Below are positions 7,536 to 14,212 of a stretch of 39,232 bases of DNA, in pieces; position 1 is the stretch's first letter; the number at the start of each line of letters is the position of its first letter. Source of the DNA: an uncultured Bacteroidales bacterium (lineage in GTDB: Bacteria; Bacteroidota; Bacteroidia; Bacteroidales; P3). The stretch lies in the NCBI GenBank assembly GCA_905233475.1, contig CAJOEN010000027.1, positions 1 through 39,232 of the forward strand, in the 5' to 3' direction. The position numbers and the translations under genes were made by a program. The notes below the pieces were generated by a model. The model ran no database searches. It had not been told where the DNA came from and saw only the letters and a list, made by a program, of their open reading frames with translations.

Positions 7536-8017
7536 AACTTATACATCTTTAATGCGTTAGCACCTATTTTAACTATATAAAAACCTCTTTTCAAGGCACT
7601 TACGTCAATTTTATCGCCCTTGCTGTATTGGCCTTGCAGCACTGCCGTTCCCTTGGCGGAATAAATGACAACCGTTTGCAAGCCGTCAATGCCACCGTCT
7701 ATGAAAATGTAATCCCTTGAGGGATTGGGATATAGCACAAGACTTTGGGTTTCCATAACTGCATCGCTGATGGAATTGGTATGGGCAAAAGCAATGCTAC
7801 GCACGTCATCAACCCTGTGCAACACCTGTCCCGAGGCCGTTTGCAGGTGCATAAGGGTGTCGCCAGAAAAATATATACCGCCCGAAGTAGGTATTACATA
7901 ATCCTGACTTGTTCCGTCGGTGAATTTCACAGTTACCGAAGTTTGGGCTTCGCTAAAAGCCGGTATCATAACCGAGAGAACGAACAGCAATGTCAGTCTT
8001 TTAATAATTGTACTCAT
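7532..8017 (-). CDS. Small secreted protein with type IX sorting domain
   Basis: A 161-residue protein with a signal peptide (about 1-24, ending FSEAQ). A central module contains VDDVRSIAF. The C-terminal type A T9SS sorting domain is clear: LVLYPNPSRDYIFIDG (about 92-107), a strand pair around VVIYSAKGTAVLQG, and the terminal GFYIVKIGANALKMYKL. Proteins of this kind cross the outer membrane by T9SS and are released or attached to surface LPS. The VDDVRSIAF motif resembles NVDSITF at the start of the next protein, hinting at a shared N-terminal module. It is the first gene of the run that continues to DUF2490 and overlaps the DUF4353 start by four bases. Confidence 0.85.
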   Translation of the reverse strand: MSTIIKRLTLLFVLSVMIPAFSEAQTSVTVKFTDGTSQDYVIPTSGGIYFSGDTLMHLQTASGQVLHRVDDVRSIAFAHTNSISDAVMETQSLVLYPNPSRDYIFIDGGIDGLQTVVIYSAKGTAVLQGQYSKGDKIDVSALKRGFYIVKIGANALKMYKL

Positions 8018-8249
8018 GATATTTTTATTACGTTATTACTCAATAATTTGTGAATTTGTCGATGAAAAAACAATTTTTTTCGGTGATTTTGCACATTTCT
8101 TTCGACGGATATTCATACTTTTTCTCATCGTATCGCTATAAAAATATGTGTCCCAAAAAAATCGAATTTAACTATTTTATGTATTTACATTATTTTAATT
8201 GATTAAAAATCAACACTATAACATTTATATTATTTATATTTAATATCTG

Positions 8250-8257
8250 CAAATTTA
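8250..8257 (-). promoter_or_regulatory. Possible -7 box for the VTC/DUF4353 run
   Basis: Read on the minus strand it is TAAATTTG, matching the Bacteroidota TAnnTTTG box. No good -33 TTTG lies 19-21 bases upstream. It would give a leader of about 225 bases, which is long, so this is tentative. Confidence 0.3.
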
Positions 8258-8344
8258 CAAAATAGCTTTGATACAAGTGTTATCAAAAAAGGAAATTTAT
8301 TTGGCAAAAAGTCGTTTTTTTTTTTTAATGTCCGGAATATTTGT

Positions 8345-8352
8345 TATTTTTG
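8345..8352 (+). promoter_or_regulatory. -7 box of AraC gene
   Basis: TATTTTTG matches TAnnTTTG and lies 21 bases before the ATG at 8374, giving a leader of about 15 bases. A start at the upstream TTG (8341) would precede the box, which supports the ATG. The -33 position is only a T-run. Confidence 0.45.
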
Positions 8353-8373
8353 CATTCTCAATTTGCAAATCAC

Positions 8374-9213
8374 ATGGGAAACAATGTCGATTTTCTTGGC
8401 CAGATGGACGAAAAGATTGCCGCCCAGGGCATTGTAGTGTTGGATGAGATAACCCGTATGCCGGCCTACAGTGAGCCATACGTATCGCCTTACTACATAA
8501 TTTGTATAAACCACAGTGGAAACGTCCACAACGAGTACGACGGGCTGTCGGTTATTTTCAATCCGCACGACATTGCCATTGTTTATCCCAATCACGAGCT
8601 GTTCTGCCACAGCACCTCGCCAGACTACCGTGCGACATTGATTGTTGTGTCGGAGGAACTTTTTGGACAAATGGTGGAAATCAACGCCAGCCGTGGTCGT
8701 TTCTGGCACGAAAGCTATCCTCATTTTCACCTCACCGACAAGCAGTTTGGCGATATCATGAGCATCGTGAAGGCTCTGCACACAGTGCTAAACATAAACG
8801 GCTGCATCAGGGAAAACGCAATAGAAATTCTACAAGTCCTAACCAACGTCATCGACAATTTCCGCTCAGAGAACGAAAATACCATAGCCCTGCAAACCAG
8901 CAATTTAAGTCCGCGATACTACGAAGCCGTCAAAAAATATTGCCATCAGCACCACGATGTAGCTTTCTATGCCAACCTTTTCTGCCTCACGCCCAAATAT
9001 TTCAGCACTTTGATACGGCAGGAGACCGGACGCACGGCAAGCCATTGGATACAACAACATCTTGTGGCTCAGGCAAAAATCATTCTACGTACCAAAAAGG
9101 ACATGCGACTGGGCGAAGTGTCGGAGCTTCTCGGTTTCAACGACCTCACAGCCTTCAGCCGCTTTTTCCGTCGCGAGACAGGAATGTCGCCATCGGAATA
9201 CCGAAAGAGTTAA
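8374..9213 (+). CDS. AraC-family transcriptional regulator
   Basis: A 279-residue cytoplasmic DNA-binding protein. The N-terminal two-thirds is a cupin-like sensing domain (SPYYIICINHSG, DIAIVYPNHELF). The C-terminal domain has the two helix-turn-helix units of AraC: DVAFYANLFCLTPKYFSTLIR and LGEVSELLGFNDLTAFSRFFR, followed by the family signature ETGMSPSEYRKS. The start is the ATG giving MGNNVDFLG; a promoter box overlaps the longer frame. It is transcribed away from the T9SS/DUF4353/VTC run, so it is a plausible regulator of that run, though no operator could be defined. The final codons Lys-Ser-stop are part of a heptamer repeat. Confidence 0.92.
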   Translation: MGNNVDFLGQMDEKIAAQGIVVLDEITRMPAYSEPYVSPYYIICINHSGNVHNEYDGLSVIFNPHDIAIVYPNHELFCHSTSPDYRATLIVVSEELFGQMVEINASRGRFWHESYPHFHLTDKQFGDIMSIVKALHTVLNINGCIRENAIEILQVLTNVIDNFRSENENTIALQTSNLSPRYYEAVKKYCHQHHDVAFYANLFCLTPKYFSTLIRQETGRTASHWIQQHLVAQAKIILRTKKDMRLGEVSELLGFNDLTAFSRFFRRETGMSPSEYRKS

Positions 9214-9274
9214 GAGTTAAGAGCTGAAAGTTGAAATTACTGACGACTATTCACCAACTGTTAAACAATAAACA
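9205..9274. repeat. Heptameric tandem tract over the AraC stop codon
   Basis: In-phase 7-mers: AAGAGTT, AAGAGTT, AAGAGCT, GAAAGTT, GAAATTA, then a more varied series CTGACGA, CTATTCA, CCAACTG, TTAAACA, ATAAACA. It encodes the last residues and the TAA of the AraC gene. The 9239-9273 part resembles 38820-38855. Confidence 0.8.
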
Positions 9275-9282
9275 TTTCAACA

Positions 9283-9489
9283 TCAACCCCACCACCTATA
9301 AAATATGTAGGCAAGCACCAGTCCGACAAGAACAATCCCCAAAAACACATAAAAAGCTATGCTACAGCCTTTGTTGTTGGAAGGCTGCCCCTCTTTTTCA
9401 CGCTTTTCCGAACGGCTTTTGAAAAAATAGGTTGCCACCAGCACGACTCCCACCAGCACAATGCTTATTATAAGTCCATCTGTTAGCAT
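9283..9489 (-). CDS. Small two-helix membrane protein, unknown function
   Basis: A 68-residue protein with two hydrophobic helices (about 5-22 and 44-64). A short charged loop (KSRSEKREKEGQ, about 24-35) joins them. The start is the ATG giving MLTDGLIIS. The same frame stays open upstream, but that part is the translated tRNA-Ser and is not protein coding. It lies downstream of the tRNA on the same strand and converges with the AraC gene. Its composition looks like a real membrane protein, but I recognise no family, so function is unassigned. Confidence 0.6.
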   Translation of the reverse strand: MLTDGLIISIVLVGVVLVATYFFKSRSEKREKEGQPSNNKGCSIAFYVFLGIVLVGLVLAYIFYRWWG

Positions 9490-9593
9490 AATATCCGCTT
9501 TTTTGTTTACAAAAAAAGCACAATTGAAAGCTCGAACTAAAAAACACCGCTTCGAACCTTTGAACTGTGCAATTATTGATTGTCCTTCTTTTG

Positions 9594-9678
9594 CGGAAAG
9601 AGAGGGATTCGAACCCCCGGACCCGTGAAGGTCAACGGTTTTCAAGACCGCCGCATTCGACCTCTCTGCCATCTTTCC
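9594..9678 (-). tRNA. tRNA-Ser(UGA)
   Basis: An 85-base class II tRNA. Acceptor GGAAAGA (9678-9672) pairs with TCTTTCC (9601-9595), with discriminator G at 9594. Anticodon stem GCGGT/ACCGT encloses the loop CTTGAAA, with anticodon TGA at 9644-9642. A long variable arm follows, then the T-loop GGTTCGAATCC. The long arm and discriminator G identify serine. The CCA end is not encoded, since GCAA follows. It reads UCA and, by wobble, other UCN codons. Confidence 0.97.
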
Positions 9679-9683
9679 GTCTG

Positions 9684-9714
9684 CAAAGATACGATTTTTT
9701 CGCAATTCGGCAAA
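9684..9714 (-). promoter_or_regulatory. Promoter of tRNA-Ser
   Basis: Read on the minus strand: TTTG (9714-9711), 19-base spacer, TATCTTTG (9691-9684). Both boxes and the spacing fit the Bacteroidota sigma consensus. Only five bases separate the -7 box from the first tRNA base, so transcription should begin at or within a base or two of the mature 5' end. Confidence 0.7.
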
Positions 9715-9924
9715 ATATTTTTCCAAACACAAACATAACACTCTAATACCAAACCCATTACACTTACGCGCAATACTATTACAACAAAGCCATATTGCCA
9801 CTTCGGAACGTTTTTCGGGTGACTTTTAAATGAAAAAACGCTGTTTTATCACGACACAATGTTTTCAACATCCCAAAGTTTATGAATTTAGTGAAACAGG
9901 CTGTTTTATACCGAATAAAGTACG

Positions 9925-9932
9925 TAATTTTG
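9925..9932 (+). promoter_or_regulatory. -7 box of TPR gene
   Basis: TAATTTTG fits TAnnTTTG and sits 36 bases before the ATG at 9969. It lies inside the upstream extension of the reading frame, which argues for the later start. Further upstream, CGTTTTTC (9809-9816) and GAAAAAACG (9832-9840) can form a weak hairpin. Confidence 0.5.
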
Positions 9933-9968
9933 CAATCGATTTCCAACTTAGAAAAAAAAAATTATCCC

Positions 9969-12173
9969 ATGTATAAAAAAACATTAGCAATAGCCCTGAT
10001 ATTGGGACTTTCAGTAATAAGTTCCGCCAACGCACAGAAACTTTCTGACAACGAGCGCACCCTTATCGTTGACGAACTGGAGACAAGTATCAAAACTCTT
10101 TCGCAGTTCCGCTACGACACCCCCGAACTGCTTGTGGTCTACAACTCTCAACTACGTGAAGCCGAGAAACTTGTAAAGAAATACAAAGACCACCGCGAGG
10201 ACACCAAGATTTTCGACAACTGGTACAACCTGAAAATCCTTGTGGAGCAAAACCGCCAAATGGTGGACTTTCTTTTGCCCAAAGTCGTAGACCTCACTTA
10301 TAGGCAGGGCATTATGCACCTCAAGGGCAACGACGTGGGACGTGCCACCACTTATTTCAACAAAGCTATAAACCTCAACGACAAGCACATACTCTCGCAC
10401 TACCAGTTAGCCAAACTCGATTTGGACAGTATGCAGATTGCACGCGGTGCCGAGCGGCTTATGCACATACTTGCCGACATGAATCCTAACAGCGACCAGA
10501 AAGAACTGATTTACAACATACTACATTACACTTACAACAAAAACTACCTCTACGCCATCGGTTTAGCCGACCAAGGCAAGCACGCACGTGCTATGGAAGT
10601 TTACGACGAGCTAAAGAAATTCTGCACCATCGACTCCATGAAAATCTGCGACGGAGAGGAACTCGAAAAATCTATTGCCAAAAGCAAAAACCAAATTTAC
10701 AGCGACCATCTGAAATTAGCCAAGAAATCGTTACGCAACGGCAAAAACGCCATTGCCGAGAACTTTGCCGTAATAGCATACGAATACTACGCCGACAACA
10801 GGGAGAGCATTTCGGGCGACGCCGAGTTCAAGGACATCATCAAACAAATTGCCGACAACTACATAAGTGAGGCCAAGCAACTCGAAGGCGAACGCAAAGC
10901 GGCTCTGTATCAGGAGTATCTCGACAAAGCCAAACAGCTTGCCACCTACCTCGACGGCGAGGAACGTAACGCCCTGAAAGCCCAGGTGGCCGCCCTCGAA
11001 CCGGCAAAATCGAAACTGCAACAGAAACAAGAAGCCATCGAAGAGGCAGCCGTGGATTCCTCGTATGCCGAAAAATTCAGCGACTACGTAGCCGATGACA
11101 ACGAAGTCAGGAGCGCCGAGGAAATTCAAACCGAGGTGGACAATGTGGAAAAGCATTACGTGAACGAAATGACAAAAGACACTCCGTCGAAAAAGACGCA
11201 GATAAGCAAAGCCCTTGACGACAAATTTTACGAAACCCGCTCCTACCTTTCGGTGAACAGTTTCGAAAAAGCACTCGAAGTGCTTGAAAAAGCCAACCAG
11301 CTGGCAAAAATTGAGACAGAAAAGGCCGAAGTCGAGGAAATGTACCGCAGCGCTATACGCGAGATAACAGCCAAACGTATGTCGGCAGCCGAATACGCCG
11401 TATGGCAGGGCGACATCAATCAGGCCGACAGCCTTGTAAACCTAAGCAACGAACTGATACGCAGCTACAAAATGGAAAAGGATACCGCCATTGTGCGGAT
11501 TATGAACTCCTACCTCAACGCCCTCGACCAAAAGGTGTGCAGCAAACGTCAGGACGAACTAAACAGCTATGTTTACAACATTCTCGACTGCATAAAACGC
11601 AACGACTACTACAAAGCCGAGGCATACGTACGCGAAGCACTTGCCGTGCCGGAGACACGCAAATGCAAACTCGACAAGAGCAAACTAAAGGCCCTGATGA
11701 AACAGATTGAAAAGCCACTGGAATACATCGACCGCCTCGACAACGCTTACACCTTGCTACGTGCCGGCGACACCGCAGGATACCTGCAACAGTACGGTGC
11801 GCTGGAAACCATGTACAATATGTACGAACTTGAATCGGCCAACATAAAGCATACCCCTCTGCGACAGATACTTGTGAACCTCGAAGACACCGAACTAACG
11901 CTTAAAGCCATCGACATACTTATGCGCCACAAGGATTACATGGTAGCTCTCGAAGCCCTTGGTGCACTGAAAGATATGGGCTACAAAGCCTCCGAAACTA
12001 AGAAAGTGCAACAACGCATGGGCAAACTTATGTCATACGACATGAACAAACAAAACTACAGCTACGAAGATGCTATGGATGCCATAAACTACTATACCAC
12101 CGACAAATGGTACAAGGCATTCACCAAAGAGTTCAAGAAAAGTATGAAAGCATGGATAAAAGAAAGCCGCTAA
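9969..12173 (+). CDS. Secreted tetratricopeptide-like helical repeat protein
   Basis: A 734-residue protein from the ATG giving MYKKTLAIALILGLSV, a signal peptide ending near SANAQ (about 20). The frame opens 29 codons earlier, but a promoter box lies in that extension. The mature protein is almost wholly alpha-helical and rich in Lys, Glu and Ala. TPR-like pairs include GRATTYFNKAINLNDKHILSH, LSVNSFEKALEVLEKANQLAK and RNDYYKAEAYVREALAVPET. A long charged coiled-coil-like stretch (about 310-400) lies between them. No enzymatic motif is visible. It probably acts as a periplasmic scaffold. It converges with a formylglycine-enzyme-like gene 30 bases away. I do not recognise a named family. Confidence 0.85.
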   Translation: MYKKTLAIALILGLSVISSANAQKLSDNERTLIVDELETSIKTLSQFRYDTPELLVVYNSQLREAEKLVKKYKDHREDTKIFDNWYNLKILVEQNRQMVDFLLPKVVDLTYRQGIMHLKGNDVGRATTYFNKAINLNDKHILSHYQLAKLDLDSMQIARGAERLMHILADMNPNSDQKELIYNILHYTYNKNYLYAIGLADQGKHARAMEVYDELKKFCTIDSMKICDGEELEKSIAKSKNQIYSDHLKLAKKSLRNGKNAIAENFAVIAYEYYADNRESISGDAEFKDIIKQIADNYISEAKQLEGERKAALYQEYLDKAKQLATYLDGEERNALKAQVAALEPAKSKLQQKQEAIEEAAVDSSYAEKFSDYVADDNEVRSAEEIQTEVDNVEKHYVNEMTKDTPSKKTQISKALDDKFYETRSYLSVNSFEKALEVLEKANQLAKIETEKAEVEEMYRSAIREITAKRMSAAEYAVWQGDINQADSLVNLSNELIRSYKMEKDTAIVRIMNSYLNALDQKVCSKRQDELNSYVYNILDCIKRNDYYKAEAYVREALAVPETRKCKLDKSKLKALMKQIEKPLEYIDRLDNAYTLLRAGDTAGYLQQYGALETMYNMYELESANIKHTPLRQILVNLEDTELTLKAIDILMRHKDYMVALEALGALKDMGYKASETKKVQQRMGKLMSYDMNKQNYSYEDAMDAINYYTTDKWYKAFTKEFKKSMKAWIKESR

Positions 12174-12203
12174 CCGAGAATTCGTTATAGTATTTCCCCC
12201 CCC

Positions 12204-12986
12204 TTACTTGGCACCTAAACGCAGACGGAAACCCGTGGCGTCGTTATGGTCGTCGGGAGTTGTGCTGAAACGATACGACACTCGGCAATATCTCGAATAA
12301 TCAATCCAGCTTCCACCGCGTATCACTCGGTACGAACCTTTTGAAGGTCCTTTAGGATCAACCTTCGGAGTATTATTGTAATCCCCATACCAACCGTAGC
12401 ACCACTCATTCACATTGCCGCTCATATCGTATATTCCGAGTTCGTTGGGCTGTTTAGACTTAACCGGGTGTGTCTCATATATATACACATTGTAATCATC
12501 GTGATACCACGCCACATCGTTAATTTTGTTGCTTCCCGAATATTTGTAACCTTTACTTTTGTTGCCTCCGCGGGCAGCGAACTCCCATTCGGCTTCGGTA
12601 GGAAGACTGAAATGCTTGCCTGTCAAACGGTTGAGCTCAGGAAAAAACTCATTCACAATGTCGTCGTAATAAACCCTTTCCACCGGATTTTGAGGATTTT
12701 TGAAATTGCTCGGGTTATTGCCCATAACAGCCTCCCAGAGTTCTTGGGTCACCTCCGTCTCACCTATGTAGTAATCCGACAATGTTACCTTATGTACGGG
12801 CTTTTCTCCTTCGTGTGCCAAAGTTCCCTGCTCATTTGTAGCACCCATCATAAAAGTACCGCCCTTAACCTTTATCATTGTAAAAGTTACATCTTTTACA
12901 GTGAACGTAAGATTTTGGGCATATAAACCCGTACCTATCGCTATGGCTGTTACAAAAATAAATATTTTTAGTTTCATCAGTCTCAT
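12204..12986 (-). CDS. Secreted SUMF1/formylglycine-generating-enzyme-like protein
   Basis: A 260-residue exported protein (signal peptide about 1-23, ending LYAQ). The sulfatase-modifying-factor fold is clear: GGTFMMGA (42-49), HKVTLSDYYIGETEVTQELW (65-84), FSLPTEAEWEFAARGG (126-141), GIYDMSGNVNEWCYGWYGDY (184-203), RGGSWIDYSRYCRVSYRF (223-240) and TGFRLRL. True formylglycine-generating enzymes use two cysteines in the RGGSW region. Here the first position is Asp229 and only Cys234 matches the second, so sulfatase activation is unlikely. Many Bacteroidota paralogues of this fold are structural or sugar-binding envelope proteins. A start three codons later is equally possible. No sulfatase gene is nearby. 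Confidence 0.87.
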   Translation of the reverse strand: MRLMKLKIFIFVTAIAIGTGLYAQNLTFTVKDVTFTMIKVKGGTFMMGATNEQGTLAHEGEKPVHKVTLSDYYIGETEVTQELWEAVMGNNPSNFKNPQNPVERVYYDDIVNEFFPELNRLTGKHFSLPTEAEWEFAARGGNKSKGYKYSGSNKINDVAWYHDDYNVYIYETHPVKSKQPNELGIYDMSGNVNEWCYGWYGDYNNTPKVDPKGPSKGSYRVIRGGSWIDYSRYCRVSYRFSTTPDDHNDATGFRLRLGAK

Positions 12987-13040
12987 TATACTCTGTAATT
13001 CAGATAGTTTTTGCTTTTATATCAAATATCAAAGAATTTG

Positions 13041-13048
13041 CAAATATA
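13041..13048 (-). promoter_or_regulatory. -7 box of SUMF1-like gene
   Basis: TATATTTG on the minus strand, about 54 bases before the ATG. No clear -33 element is present at the expected spacing. Confidence 0.45.
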
Positions 13049-13124
13049 CATAAAATATTTCAAAATCGTGTTTTTTGCGAATACTTTATAAAAAATCCTG
13101 TCCATTCCACGCTTTCGCACAAAT

Positions 13125-14021
13125 TCATTTACCGCCGTTTTTTCGGAATTGTCGGGGACTTTGGCCGACTTGTTTGCGGAAATATTTTCCAAAAAACGAC
13201 TGATTGGCGAAATTAAGGCTGTTGGAAATCTGCTGAATGGTCAGGTCTGAGTCGAGCAACAGACTTTTGGCCTTGGCAATAACAAAGCGGTCGATCCAAT
13301 CGCCGGCATGCCGTCCCGACACCTGAAAACACAGTTGCGACAGATATTTGGGCGTTATGCCAATCTCCTGAGCGTAAAATTTTATAGAACGCTCGCTCTT
13401 GTAGTTTTTCGACACACATTGCAGAAAACGCTCAAAAACGCGGTCGCTTTTGGTTTTGAAATTGTCCTTTTGGAGCAAATTTTGGCTGTATATGTTGAAA
13501 AGCTCGAAAAACATGGCCATTAGCAGGTTGTTTGCCACCTCCTTGTGGAAAAGGTTTCCGGTCTCTCCCGTTTTTAGAATAATGAGCTGCTCGTAACGGA
13601 GTAGCATTTCGCACTGTTTTTCAGAAAGCTGAACGCACGGATTTTCCTGCACATAGAGCATGACATTGAAGATGTCCGTTATTTTCGACAACGATTCATC
13701 AACCACGTCGTTTGCCAAGAAAAGTATCTTTCCTCTGCAATCGTCGGACAATTGTTCTATTTTGAACCTTTGGTTCGGTTGGTACACAAGTAGCGTGCCC
13801 TGGTAAATATCGTAGTCGCTATGATTAAGTGACAGTCGGCAACTGCCCGAAACGCACAGCACACAAGCCCACATATTTATCTCCACGATATTGGCAAATT
13901 TTACCATACTAATATCGCTAACAACGGCAATACTATTGGTTATCAGCTCTATATGATTTTGTTCGTTCCGTTCGATTATTGCCCGTTTCAGAGTTTCAAT
14001 ATCAATTATATTTTGTTCCAT
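13125..14021 (-). CDS. AraC-family transcriptional regulator of the efflux locus
   Basis: A 298-residue regulator starting at the ATG giving MEQNIIDIETL. The 25-codon upstream extension of the frame overlaps the repeat-rich control region and is rejected. The N-terminal cupin-like domain (about 35-130) includes YDIYQGTLLVYQPNQRF. The C-terminal AraC domain has two helix-turn-helix units, IKFYAQEIGITPKYLSQLCFQ and TIQQISNSLNFANQSFFGKYF, followed by RKQVGQSPRQFRKNGGK. It diverges from the TolC/HlyD/ABC-2 operon and shares a 191-base control region with it. That region holds a cluster of TGACAG-like sites, so it most likely controls the pumps and its own gene. Confidence 0.92.
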   Translation of the reverse strand: MEQNIIDIETLKRAIIERNEQNHIELITNSIAVVSDISMVKFANIVEINMWACVLCVSGSCRLSLNHSDYDIYQGTLLVYQPNQRFKIEQLSDDCRGKILFLANDVVDESLSKITDIFNVMLYVQENPCVQLSEKQCEMLLRYEQLIILKTGETGNLFHKEVANNLLMAMFFELFNIYSQNLLQKDNFKTKSDRVFERFLQCVSKNYKSERSIKFYAQEIGITPKYLSQLCFQVSGRHAGDWIDRFVIAKAKSLLLDSDLTIQQISNSLNFANQSFFGKYFRKQVGQSPRQFRKNGGK

Positions 14022-14043
14022 AAAGTTAATTATTCTTCGATTT

Positions 14044-14088
14044 CTGTCAGTTGCGGCACTGACATTTCTGACAGTCCTAAAATGACAG
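14044..14088. promoter_or_regulatory. Cluster of TGACAG/CTGTCA sites, candidate operator
   Basis: A perfect inverted repeat TGTCAGT-N6-ACTGACA (14045-14064) is followed by CTGACAG (14068-14074) and TGACAG (14083-14088). The cluster lies just upstream of the AraC start and about 125 bases before the tolC-like gene. AraC proteins bind such repeated half-sites. A weak -7 box, TAATCTTG (14179-14186), precedes the efflux operon. Confidence 0.5.
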
Positions 14089-14212
14089 TATGCCACAGTT
14101 TTTGGTCAAAAGGTCGAAAATTTTATATATAAACGTAACATTGCAAAAAAATAGTATAATTTTTGAAAGGAAAATACGTAATCTTGTATGATTTTTATAC
14201 ATTAAAGACACG

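Larger units (their letters stand above)
8018..8373. other. AT-rich divergent intergenic region
   Basis: The 356 bases separate the T9SS-sorted protein gene (minus) from an AraC regulator (plus). The region is strongly AT-rich with several A and T runs, including a T-run at about 8315-8326. It contains one -7-like box for each direction, listed separately. I see no gene or convincing RNA structure. Confidence 0.6.

Noticed and set aside
9490-9801. Upstream extension of the 68-residue membrane protein
   Set aside because: This part of the frame is the tRNA-Ser gene read as protein (…GGSNPSLSA…), plus its promoter; it is not coding.
12204-12986. Annotation as active formylglycine-generating enzyme
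   Set aside because: Only one of the two catalytic cysteines is present.
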